Shown: positions 46,214 to 61,124 of the stretch, in pieces
How the letters are laid out: each line of letters begins with the position of its first letter
Numbering within the stretch: the stretch's first letter is position 1
Origin: Paraspadella gotoi
Taxonomy: Eukaryota; Chaetognatha
NCBI GenBank assembly: GCA_051294375.1
Contig: CM119271.1
Span: 10,006,291-10,070,290 of the forward strand
DNA: 64,000 bases
Reading direction: 5' to 3'
Notes under the pieces: model-generated
The model's input: only the letters and a program-made list of their open reading frames with translations
What the model was told of the DNA's origin: nothing
Database searches by the model: none
Made by a program: the position numbers and the translations under genes

Positions 46214-49200
46214 TTAAAAGAGCGGCATTTCGTCGTCGTCGTCGTCGTTGTCTTCGATGGAGGAAAGGCAGGAGGACGAGTCGCTCGAAGGAGGGCGGCG
46301 GGGGAAGAGGAGCGGGGGTTGGTCGGCGTCGCGGGGTCGGGATGCAGCTGAGAAAATAAAGATATGTATTATGTAGGCTATTGAATATTAAATACTTCGT
46401 AAAATGAAAGTTATTATTGAGCGAATCCCTCTCACCCTCGATGGTATTCCCGTTTTCCGACGAGGTAACGCTGTTGGAGTCCGCGGTCGTCACCGAAGAC
46501 GCGTCAACCGAAATCTGCATCGACTCCTCTGTCTCCGCCGGCGTCGACGTCACGATCGTCGGCGGTCGACGGCTCGATCGTCGCGGCGGCAGAGGCGGCT
46601 CCGCTGCGGCGGGGAGAGGTGGCGGAGGTCGGCGGGCGGGGCGGAGAGCCGCCGCGACCGAAGTGGCGGATGCGGCGCGTCGTTGAGGGGAAAAGCTTGG
46701 AACTGGTAGGGAATCGTCGGAGACGTCGTCGATGAGGGGAAGGTCGTCGGCTACGCAGCCATCTTGAAATCGTTAAAAGACGCAAAGAAATAGTAAAAAC
46801 TTAAGAAGAATTGGACCAAAGAATCGGCCGCACTCCTCAACCCCACCTTCGTGATCCTCGAGCAACCTCGCATCGCTCCCGTCCTCGGCGACCGACGAGG
46901 AAATCTCGAGCCTTTCCGAATTCTCGGACGAGTCGCGCTCGGGCTTCGGAGTTTCCGCCTCCGAATTGTCGACGACGCCGCTGGAGTTCAAAAGCGTCGA
47001 CGAGAAATTAGAGGAGGACGTAGGTTGAAACGACGACGACGACGACTCCGCTGGAGGAGAATGAGAGTCTTCGAACCGACTCGAAGAGTTTGTGTTGAAA
47101 AGCGCGAGCGGCGTTCCTCCCTCGAGAGAGTCCAAGTATGCGGGATTTGTTGCGCCCCCAGCTGGAGGGAAAAGCGATGACTTTACATTTCATATAGTGA
47201 TATACATATGTACAAATAAAATAGCAATACTAAATTAGAATCTTCAGACTTTATACTTTCTAGTTAGTTTCTCTCACCGTTGATGACGGCGGCCTCCGAG
47301 CTGCTCCGACCGGCGGGCTGTTCGGAAGAGCGACTTCTCCGGCCTCGTCCGCCCGCAGAGAGGGTCGTCGTGGCGAGAGGGAGCATAAATTGACCGGGGG
47401 AAAGGCCGAGTCCGTCGCGGGAGCTGTTGCCTCGAACGGGGATCTGAGTTCCAAGGAAGACATTTACGATTTAAAGTCGGTTAAACGAGTTGTATTACAA
47501 AATGATTAAAAAGTAAAACAAACGCAATCTTTGGGTCTCCACCTGTTGTATGGAGGCAGATCGGGAGGGGCGATCGGAGGGGGGCCACGTCGGCGGGACC
47601 AGAGGCCGCGATGGTACCGGAGCAGCCGACCACTGACTTCGGGACGAACCTGAACGACTACCGCTCCGTCGCCCCCGTAGACCTGGGAGAATTCGAAACG
47701 CGAGTTAAAATTAAGAAAATACCATCGATAAACAAACATTATTAACAAACATAAAGCAGGAATATTTACTTTCGGCGTGTCTCCTCTCCCTGTCTCTCCT
47801 GCGATGGGAGCTGGAACTGCTCGAGCCACGCCCATTGCAGGAAGTCGACGACGAGGACGAAGCCGCATTGGCGGCGCTGCCAGACGTGCCGCCGCCCCCG
47901 CCATTTCGCCGAAGCGACAGCATCAACCGAATTTGGTCAAGAAAAACGGAATGCGCTTCTTCGTATCTGATGTCGATAAACGAATGTATGAAATCATATA
48001 TAAGATTTAAATATTATTTATTTAGATAATCTTACGGGTCTGTTATTCCCATGGCAGCGTTGTAGGAAGGTGGGGCTTCTCGAGCTCGGAATATCTCCGC
48101 CTCGAGGCGAGAAAGAGGCGACGATGCGTTGGCGACCATTCGGCGATAAGAATTCCCGTTTCTAGAGAGAATAAAGCCAAGTCTTAAATAGGAAGAAGGC
48201 GAAATACTAGAGGTATTAAAATACTGACCGGTTTCCCCGACCAGAACGATGGAATCGGTCGCTTCCCACGTCGGCCATTCGAAGGGCGTAAAGTTTGCAA
48301 GTGCAGCCCAAAGCTTAAGCAAAGAAATAAAATTTTGGATCAATTCGGGACACATAACCGACCCGGTTGAGACGTGTTCCTTACCAATGACGAGCAGCAG
48401 GCCGCAGATCAGGGATCCAATGACGGCGGCCGTAACGACGCGAATGGAGAGGGCAGGCGTGCAATCCTCCTCATCCGAATTGTCGGTGCAATCGTTCGTG
48501 TTGTCGCACTTCCACGACTCATAGATACACCTACGTTACAATCCAAACCAAGTTAAATACAAAAAATACAGACAAAAGACAACTAGTAGAAGCTTACTTC
48601 TTGTTTTTACACAAAAAGGTTCCGTGTTGCGCGTTGCACTTGAGCGCAGTGCAGCTATTCTCGTCGCTGTTATCGAAACAATGACCGATGCCGTTGCAGA
48701 GGTCTCTCTCGGGGAAGCAGCCTTTGACAGAGGCGCAGGGTATCATTGTCGAGGAGCAGTTGTGCCTTTGAAGGTAAACGAAAATATTAGTTTTATTTCT
48801 AGTACTCCTAACGGTTTCTATTAAACTGACTTGTTATATCCGCGGCAGCCCTTTTCGTCATTCCCGTTGGAGCAATGAATGACGCCGTCGCACCTTTCGG
48901 TTAGCGGGTCGTAGCAGGTGTTGGTTTCGTCGTCGCAAGACACGAGATCAGCGCGACAGATGCCGTCCATCTGGATTGAAGAAAGATACGAAAGAATTTA
49001 AAATCGCTAACCAAAAAAAAAACAACAATAACATTCAACTTGCCTGAAAAGTGAGATTAAATCCGACCGAGACTCCGTGCGAATCGGACACAAATTTAAT
49101 GACGGCCGTATTGGACAAAGTCTTTAAGTAGCCGTGGGGCGTGGAGGTTCCCGTGAATTTACCTGAGACGTTCCATGGTAAAAAGTAAGTTTTTGTGTTT

Positions 49201-50951
49201 CCGTTTTTTTTTTTTCGTTTTAACTTTTCAACGAACCTATCTTCTTAAAGTCGGTGATGTCTCCGCCCTTGGAGCGCTTCTCTCCGGTGTATACCTCGAC
49301 GTAATCCTTGGAGTTGACGTCTTGATCCAATTCGAAGGCGAGAAAGTTGAGTTGGATCACGTGACCCGGATTCACGGTCAAGTACCATGAACACGAAGCG
49401 TCGTTGGGATAGTCGTTCTGAAAAATTTGGAAAGAGTGTTAAAGCGGTTGGAAAGATCGATTGATGACCGAGTGCAAACAGGGCTTTAAAAATAACAAAA
49501 TAAAATAACGGCCTCCACAATATTTTACGTAAATGCTCATTATTACAAATAATTTGTTCGGGATCTGAGCATGCAACGCACTAAGAAATAACTCACATGA
49601 GGATATCCAGGAGTAGCGATCCAACCGGACTGAGCCTGGATCTTTCCACCGCACGTGTCCGAGTGGAATTGGAATGGATCTAAGTTCGTTTTGTAATAAA
49701 TTTAATGAGGAAACGCTTATGTTACGGAGAAAACCTCACCCTTACCTCTGGTGAAGGCGCAGTTCTTTTCATCCCATCCGTTGAGACAGTCCTTGAACCC
49801 GTTGCACTTCATCGAATCGCTAAAACATTCCACAGTTCGCGTCAGATCGGAGATGCAGCTGAGGAGAAAGAACGTTGGCATTTAGAGTTTCCTTCGATAA
49901 TATTTTATTAAAATTTAATAAATTTATAATCGAAGGTGTAGAGTCGAATCGCGGTAACGAACCCAAATTTTCCTTTGCTGCAAATCCGAGGTTTCAGAGG
50001 AAAGGTCTCGTTTCTGCAAAACTTTTCGTCGCTGGCGTCGCCGCACTCGTCGACGCCGTTGCAGCGCCACTTGTTCAGGACGCACTTTTTGTTTAGGCAT
50101 CGAAACTCATCGGGACGGCAAGACTTTGCCGGCACTTTGCCTAAGAGAATAATATTTTAATTATATGTTATAACTTGAAATTGATTTTCGAAAACTAATC
50201 ATTAACCCACCCGCTATAAAGTCAAAGGAGAATCCTCTGCCGTGGACGGAGGAGTCCGAGTGAAACTTGACCCAGACGGAGGACTTAAAAGATATAAAGG
50301 GTTTAAGTGGGAGCCGTTTGCCACAGACCCTGAAGGGCTTTCGATTGGGCGCCGTGGGGCCGATTTCCACGTAATCCGAGAGGCAACTCGTGGAATCTAA
50401 GTAAGAAAGAGTAAATTTATCCTTGGAACGATTTCTATGAAATTGGTACAACCAATATAAAAATTATCCATTCATTTAATAAACAAGCTATCATGCCCCT
50501 TACTTTGGACAGGCTTTGGTGGTTTAAGGCCTCCATCGCTCTTACTAGATAAGTAAAACATGATTTAGCGACGAACCTTTCCGAACGGGACCGATGTCCA
50601 CGGCGCTAAAGCTGATGGTAATGGTGGAGCCCTTCGAGCCCTTGATGTACCACTCGCAGTCCACACGCTTCGGATAATAATCGGGATAATTCGGAGAAGT
50701 GACCCTCCCGCGCTTGGCGGTTAACCTTTGACCTGGAATCGTCAAAGAGTTCGAAAAATAAACTAATAAACGAGACTAATAAGTTAAAGTAATGCAAATT
50801 GAGAAGCACCTTTGCAAGATTTAGGTTTTACGGAACGATGACGCCATTCGATAAGATGGATGGCCGTCGAAGGGTTGGGCGATGGTGTCGAGGCCACAGC
50901 GCAACCGGCGACCACGAAGACGACTAAGAGACGAGTCACTATCGACGACAT
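46214..50951 (-). CDS. LRP12: LRP3/10/12-type CUB and LDLa transmembrane receptor
   Basis: Nineteen exons run from 50810-50951 to 46214-46347, total 3102 nt, 1033 residues (human LRP12 859). Exons 2-18 span 50577-50732, 50211-50396, 49963-50140, 49746-49858, 49597-49679, 49237-49417, 49044-49162, 48831-48970, 48598-48765, 48385-48530, 48229-48313, 48036-48161, 47770-47966, 47543-47682, 47278-47443, 46847-47161, 46436-46762. Domain order: signal peptide (1-21), CUB1 (47-160), two LDLa (163-258), CUB2 (265-386), three LDLa (387-515), one membrane span (about 517-545), then a 490-residue Ser/Pro-rich tail with a PPSY WW-binding site and an acidic end EDNDDDDDEMPLF. CUB-LDLa2-CUB-LDLa3-TM is the LRP12 layout. 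The intron after CUB2 has a GC donor (CAG|GCAAGT). Confidence 0.92.
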
Positions 50952-51213
50952 GTTAGAGTATCAGGTGGTTTTCCACTGTTCGATGTGTCACCGCATTTCA
51001 AGTTTAAGCCGATACCATGGGTCCGATATCGACTTCATGGTGTTCGAAGTTGGGGATCGGGTTTTGAGTAATATATTCAAGATTATCAAAGTTTCTCAAC
51101 AAACTCAAAAAAGAGAACTAGTTTGCTGGAAAAGAAGCGAAAAAAAAAATCAAAACTTAACTCTCATCTCAACTTAACAACAACAAAAACAAGAGGCGGA
51201 ACAAGTTCGTCGT

Positions 51214-53808
51214 TCAGTTCGTCTTTTTTGAAAACTTTTTTCCTTTCGCTTTCCCTTTTGGACTTTTATGCGGTCCATTTTTATGAGCGGCCTTCCCTTT
51301 TCCCTTTCCCTTTCCCGCCGTCTTGACCCTTTTCGACTGTCCCGATTCGATAACCGCCGTTCGCTTCCGCTTTTGTCTCCCGCCCGTCGAGGCGTCTCCC
51401 GTTTCGACGCCTTCGCCGCTGCCGATCCCGGAGTCATCGCCGCCGCCGCCGAAGGGGGCGTTTAGAACCGCCAATGTCTCTTCGTTTGAGTTTTTTTCTG
51501 TGAAACGTAAATTGAAAAAAATATTAAGAGATATGGCCTTGACTAAGATTCTTAACGGCTTTGTACTTACAAGCAATCGACAAATATAACAATAAAAACT
51601 GTAAATAAAGCTTTCTACCCTCACTAAATAAGTTATGGGAAAGGTTGCGGGATCGGATCTCGGTCGTTGCGCTTTTCATTTTATTGGATGAAATTCCTTG
51701 GTAGTACAAATTGGTGACTCACTAAAGTGATCGACCTGGAACCGGAAGAAACCGGGATCGAATGCCGCACATTTCTACTTACTCTCTTCTTCCCCGGGAA
51801 TCTTGTTGCTGAACTTTTTCAGCTTGGCGACGAAGAAGCCATCCATGTTGTGGGCGTGAGGATAAAACCTTTTGCAGAGATTTGTCGAGGGATGGAAACG
51901 ATCTTGACGGAAGTTAATGAAGCCGGAGGCGCCAAAGTCCAAACCTATGAAAGGATATCACAAGCTATGATATAATAAAAAATATTATATTATCAAAATA
52001 TGACATTAATTTTCACCAGTGGGCACTAGTTTGACGTTCCGCTTCTTGAGGGCGTAGTTGACGACGGCTTCGTTCTCGTCGATCATGATAGAGCAGGTGG
52101 AGTAGACGATGTAGCCACCGGTGGAGCTGTTGGCGTCCACGGAGTCGATCGCCGCGAGGATCAACTCCTTCTGCAGCGTCGTGCATCGATGAAAATCGTT
52201 GGCGTCCTGAACGAAAGAATATATATTTTCAAGTCAAGTCTTGTCGAGTTTAACAATTTCGCGCAAATAAAAATATAAAATACCTTGCTGATTTTGACGG
52301 AGTTGTCTTTGGAAATGACTCCGGTGCCGGAGCAGGGCGCGTCGAGAAGGCAACGATCGAAACCCCTTTGAACGTCCGGAATGCGTCGTCCGTCGTGGGC
52401 GCTGACGACGGCGTTCGAGACACCGAGTCGATGAAGGTTTCCGACGATTGCTCGGCATCTGAAACAATAGTTTGAATCTTATTAAAAACAAAAACAAACA
52501 AACATAAGAAAGACTGATCGAAATCAAAAACCTTTCTTTGTTGGAGTCGTTGGCCAGAATCATTCCGGTATTCTTCATCAGCGCGGCGATGTACGAAGTT
52601 TTAGCACCCGGCGCCGCGCACATGTCCAGCACCCTCTCGCCTTCTTGCGGCGCCAGCGCCATTACCGGGCAGAACGAGGAGGCTCCTTGAAGGATGTAGT
52701 GACCGGCCAGGTATTCTGGCGTCGCCCCTAGAGGAACTTGGGATTCGAAAACGACGAGCCCCACCTTGGTCCACTTGCCCAAAGGCTCCAGATTGACCCC
52801 TCGCCCAATGAGCGCCTGCGCAACATCTCGTCGTCGCGTCTTGAGTGTGTTGGCGCGGAGGGTGACGGGTCGCGGAACCTCGTTGGCCTCCAAAAACTCG
52901 AGCAGCTCATTGATCGGAAAGAGTGACATGAGTCGCGCCATGAGAAACTCGTTGTATGAATAATACGAGCAAAGATCCCGGCGGAGCTGCGCCGTATAAT
53001 CCTGTCGATCGCGACCCGCGACGGCTCGTTCCTTGAAGTTGGCGAGGACGGCGACGACCTCCTTGATGCGCTGATCGAGAATCTCCAAGTCGGGCGCCAA
53101 CGTCTTTTCCCGTTCCACATTCTCGCTATCGGGTAAGAGAAACTTCTCACCCTGAGAGATGTTCGTCTTTAACTCTTCCTCCGCCATCGCTTCATCCTTC
53201 TTCTGTCGCTTCTCTAGTTTCTCGGAGGCCTTTTCGATGGGCAACTTCTCGTCAGCGTCGTCTTCGTCCGACTTTTCCTCATCTTCGTCGTCGCTATCGT
53301 CCTCATCGTCGTGGTCATCACCATCATCGTCTTCCCCACCAAAATCGTCCGGCATATCGTCGCTATCGTCGTCATCTTCCAGTAGGTCTTTCTTCCTTTT
53401 CTTTGGTTTCAACCACTCCTGATTATCGTCGCCAAAGCCCGCGTCGCTTGCGTCGTCGTCCGACAGATCCTGATCCATCGCTTCGTCGGACGAGTCCGTC
53501 CCTCCCTCATCCTCATCCTCGCTTTCGGAAGCTGCCGAGTTTCCACTCGGCCCGATCTTCCCCTTTTTCCCGCCATTTGCAACTCGGAGTTTCTTGTCCG
53601 GTCGCGAATTTTCTTCCGATTTCGTCTCCTTTTTCGTGAGTATGTTTTCCAACTTTTGGATTCGCTTAGTTTTTCGTTGTTTCTGTTTGTGACTCAGTTT
53701 GGTCGGTTCCTTTTCGGCGTCATCGTCCACGAAGACGGGATCGAGCTGCTTGGATTTTTTACCAGTTACTTTCTTCGCGGGTTTGTCTTTAGTAACTTTT
53801 CGACCCAT
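51214..53808 (-). CDS. NOP2: 25S/28S rRNA cytosine-C5 methyltransferase NOP2/NSUN1
   Basis: Exons 52532-53808, 52284-52458, 52017-52206, 51783-51944 and 51214-51497 give 695 residues. The N-terminal 200 residues are Lys-rich then extremely acidic (Asp/Glu/Ser blocks), as in nucleolar proteins. The NOL1/NOP2/SUN domain follows: [38 protein letters not shown], the SAM motif [14 protein letters not shown], the [11 protein letters not shown] Cys motif and [15 protein letters not shown] with the second catalytic Cys. The end [17 protein letters not shown] and a basic tail complete it. It methylates large-subunit rRNA and supports 60S assembly in the nucleolus. Confidence 0.96.
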
Positions 53809-54133
53809 CGTTTAAAAATATATAGTATATAGCTAATCTTTAAATAATGTAGTTTCCAATTTTTTTTAACCGGAACTATCACACAGAAACATAGGGACGA
53901 AAACAGAACTCTTTATTAAAGTAGAGATAAAATTTAAAACAAAGAAAAACCACAGCCACTCCAACGAACAAATCCACAATAAGGAGCGAAAATAACCATT
54001 GACTAGTTGCTCATTATGTTTCAGTCTACGCTGCGCACACGAATGTAAAATTTAAATGATGTTCTAAATAATAATAATAATAAATGTGACACGACGTTTA
54101 TATTGGATTAGTTCAACCATTTTTCGATCGTCT
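53809..54133. other. Intergenic, NOP2 to enolase-TPI
   Basis: This 325-bp AT-rich spacer has an (ATA)n-like run near 54067-54082. No gene signal is seen. Confidence 0.6.
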
Positions 54134-58260
<4,127 letters not shown>

Positions 58261-58473
58261 GATGAAGCTTTCTCACTCCCTTTTTATATTAATAAATAAA
58301 AACTTAAAAAATATTTGTCCGGCGAGACCTGGCAATAAAAAAAAATGTTTCAACGCTTCGCATCATGATTTTTATTTGAAAACGAACAACGCTTTTTAAT
58401 TTGAAAACATGATTTTTTCATAACACTTGAGATGTAAATATTTCCACTTGACTGAGAAAAAAATAGTTTGTAT

Positions 58474-59302
58474 TCAAACTCTCTTGGCTTTGTAGGCCGC
58501 AATGCCGTCGTTTGCTTCCGCCAATTCCGCTTCCATCGTCTCCCGATCCTTGGGGACGATTTGATCGGCGTTGGGGAACAACTCGAGATACATTTCGTAA
58601 GTCATGCTGCGAGCGGCTAAATTTGGGTTGAGGGATTGGACATGGGAGAGTAGTAAATAATTCATTAATTAATCAAAAATTAACAAATTGCCTTGGCGCT
58701 TTTCACACTTACGAGGAATCTTTTCAAAAAATGCGATGTCCTTTTTCGATTCGCTGCATTTGACTTCGACTTCGGCGACGATTTCCTTGGTCGTCTGTTT
58801 GATGGCGGCATCCGTCGATTCCGCCGTCCTCATCTTGTCCTTAGCGTCTACGGGATACGGAATGGTCAGCGCTTCGTACTTGGCCTGCGAAAAGGTTTCA
58901 GATAGAAGCAGAGTTGTCAACTTTCAAAGAGGCAGTATTTATATCTTAGGTAATTCTTACAAAACTAATTAAACTGAAATCTTACCTGAAAGTCGCTAAC
59001 CATGGACGAATCGGGAAGCATTCGGTTATAATAACTCCAGTCGATCTTCGGAAGGGTGGCGGGATTGGCGGCGATGCGCGTCATAAGAAGCTCGGCGCTA
59101 TTTTTTGCCGCCTAATTGGCAGAAATGCAATAAATTATAAAATAAACGTCGAGAACCAAAAAGGCAAAACATGTCCCCCCCCCAAAAAAAAGAGAGCGAA
59201 CTACAGCGGACTTACCGCGAAGACTTCCCGACTCTTTCCGCCGGGCATTCTATGACTCAATGCCGTCCAATTTATGGCGGAAGCTGCACGTTGGGACGCC
59301 AT
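58474..59302 (-). CDS. ATP5PD: Mitochondrial ATP synthase subunit d
   Basis: Exons 59216-59302, 58986-59111, 58713-58884 and 58474-58616 give 175 residues (human 161). Conserved parts are AINWTALSHRMPGGKSREVF near the start, LPKIDWSYYNRMLPDSSMV (compare IDWAYYK), AKYEALTIPYPVDAKDKM, a coiled EIVAEVEVKCSESKKDIAFF, and a C-terminal MTYEMYLELFP (compare MTIEDLNEAFP). The protein is part of the peripheral stalk of F1Fo-ATP synthase. The initiator ATG (59300-59302) is preceded by TTAATCAG and AATA, so an acceptor-like AG sits 4 nt before it. Confidence 0.93.
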
Positions 59303-60023
59303 TATTCTGATTAAGTCTGAAACGTTAAGCCAACGTCAATATCAATTTTATATCAATGTCAATTTTATATTGGTTCTACCAATTTTATAAAATAATAACA
59401 AAATATTAATATTTTTTAAAATTATTAGTCCCAATAGTTCGATAGTTCAATAGTTCGACCCGGAAATAAAGTCTTGAATTTGCGGTGTCATCGGAGAAAA
59501 GACGAAACGAGAAGCCATGATGTCCGGTCATCATTTGGGAGCTTCGGTAAACTTGATTCCAGTGATTCGGAGGATGTGACGCAACTCTTAATCCTCGACG
59601 TCAATGAGACGGGGTATAAATGTCGACAGCGTTCATCGCCTCATAAAAACCTCTGTTCCTTCTTTCCTCCCATATCTTTTAATTTAACTTTCTCGCACAA
59701 CTCCCTTACGTCATTTCATTTCCCACTTTCCTTTTTCTCGATCTCCCCATGTCTTCTCTCCTCTCATTTCGTATATCCTCTCTCCTTTTCCTTTCTCTCC
59801 CCTTCTCCACACACTCTCTCACTCTCTCTCTCTAATCGCCTCCTCTTTTTTTCTGAGGAAAAATTCGGTAGGTCTCCGGCAAACCCTGACCCGTCTCTCA
59901 TCTCGCTCTCTCTCTCTCCCCTTGCTTATTAATGTCTGTGAACATCTTAAGATAAGATGTGTAGTTCTCACAAACTTTTATTGATAGCATAGGGAATAGT
60001 ATTCCGTTAACAGTAGCATCAAG
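59303..60023. other. Intergenic with long pyrimidine-rich tract
   Basis: 59640-59930 is C/T-rich on the plus strand with (CT)n runs, for example 59816-59834. TATTGGTTCTACCAATTT occurs at 59368-59385. I see no supportable gene. Confidence 0.6.
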
Positions 60024-60222
60024 TAGCCCTAAGACCGCGCGTGCGGCAGGCGAAGTCCCTAGTATAGTATTGTGCCCTAAGACCCCAAGTGCGGCAGGCT
60101 TCTCTTTTTACCGGAGTAGTACTCCGTAAAGTATTTTAACCGCCCTAAGACCGCTCGTGCGGCCGGCAACGTTTTACTTTAAACTGTAGTAAATATTGCC
60201 CTAAGAGCTTATGCTCGGGCAT
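60024..60222. repeat. Array of four related stem-loops
   Basis: Four copies of a 23-26 nt element lie at 60026-60051, 60074-60099, 60142-60167 and 60198-60220. All begin GCCCTAAGA and end in a GGC-type close (AGGC, CGGC or GGGC). Copies 1 and 3 have an inner stem CCGC/GCGG around a 4-nt loop (GCGT, TCGT). Copy 2 differs in the stem, and copy 4 has a different but self-complementary inner stem (AGC-TTAT-GCT), which suggests the structure is kept while bases change. The linkers between copies are unrelated and AT-richer. Confidence 0.8.
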
Positions 60223-61124
60223 TTTAAGTTTTTGTTATCATCATCTCTCCCCTGTATATTCTTGCAATAAAAGAAAAACGAAGAAAAAGTCCACAAAGTC
60301 AACACGATGGCCCAACGACGTCTCTCTCTCTGTCTCTCCCGTCCTCGTCCTCCGTCCCTCTCCGTCAAGGACGGCGCCATGTTGCCTCCTCGCCAAACAA
60401 AAGGGCAACTTCTTGTGATATAAAGTTCCTGTGATATATTATATTATGACATGATTACTAAGCTATATTCTCATTTTACAACTCTTTTAAACTTGTTTTT
60501 GCTTATTATTATGTCCTTTTTTGAAATTTTCTTAGAATATCGCATCGACTTCTCATGGGTCCCACGTCGGCCCTTTCGGATGAGCTCGTCCAGATGGAGA
60601 CGATGGTCGTCGAGACGTCATCGTTATGTTTTGCTTTCTTTTTTATTATTATTTATTTTTTCTTAGGTTTCGTGAGTAAAAAAAACTCGCTCAAATCATT
60701 TCAGGGTGACGGGTGATTTTGACTAAGAACTGTAATAATGTTTAACTTTGAACGGTCCATGAATATCACTATATATATATATAACTGCATCGTCGCACTT
60801 GAAAAAACTTCAACAAGTGAATATTATAAACTGAAATAAAGGGTAAACTTTGAAAATATAAATGCTCAAATAAATTATAAAGTGAGTTAAACTGGTAAGA
60901 CTCGGAATTTAAAAATATACAATATCTCGACTAGTTGGGACAAAATCTTTTTCGGAAAAAGTTTATCTCACTGGATTATTTTTATGCTTTGTCATAATTT
61001 AGATCACTGACAATTAGAATTTTTAGATATAAAGATCACCAACTCGAACAATTAAAAAAGTCTCTGCCTTGGAATTCTATACGCTGTAATATAATCTTGA
61101 TGCTAATGTAAAACGTTGAAAGAT
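60223..61124. other. Intergenic, between stem-loop array and LRP-type gene
   Basis: Two GC-richer islands lie on the plus strand: 60306-60420, with a 38-codon frame starting ATGGCCCAACG, and 60542-60630, with an acceptor-like TTTTCTTAG and an open stretch. Neither has homology I recognise or a complete gene context. The rest is AT-rich, with (AT)n near 60770-60783. Confidence 0.4.

Noticed and set aside
60303-60666. Possible plus-strand gene with two small open stretches
   Set aside because: No homology, weak splice context, and a short pyrimidine-derived frame; not enough to list as coding.
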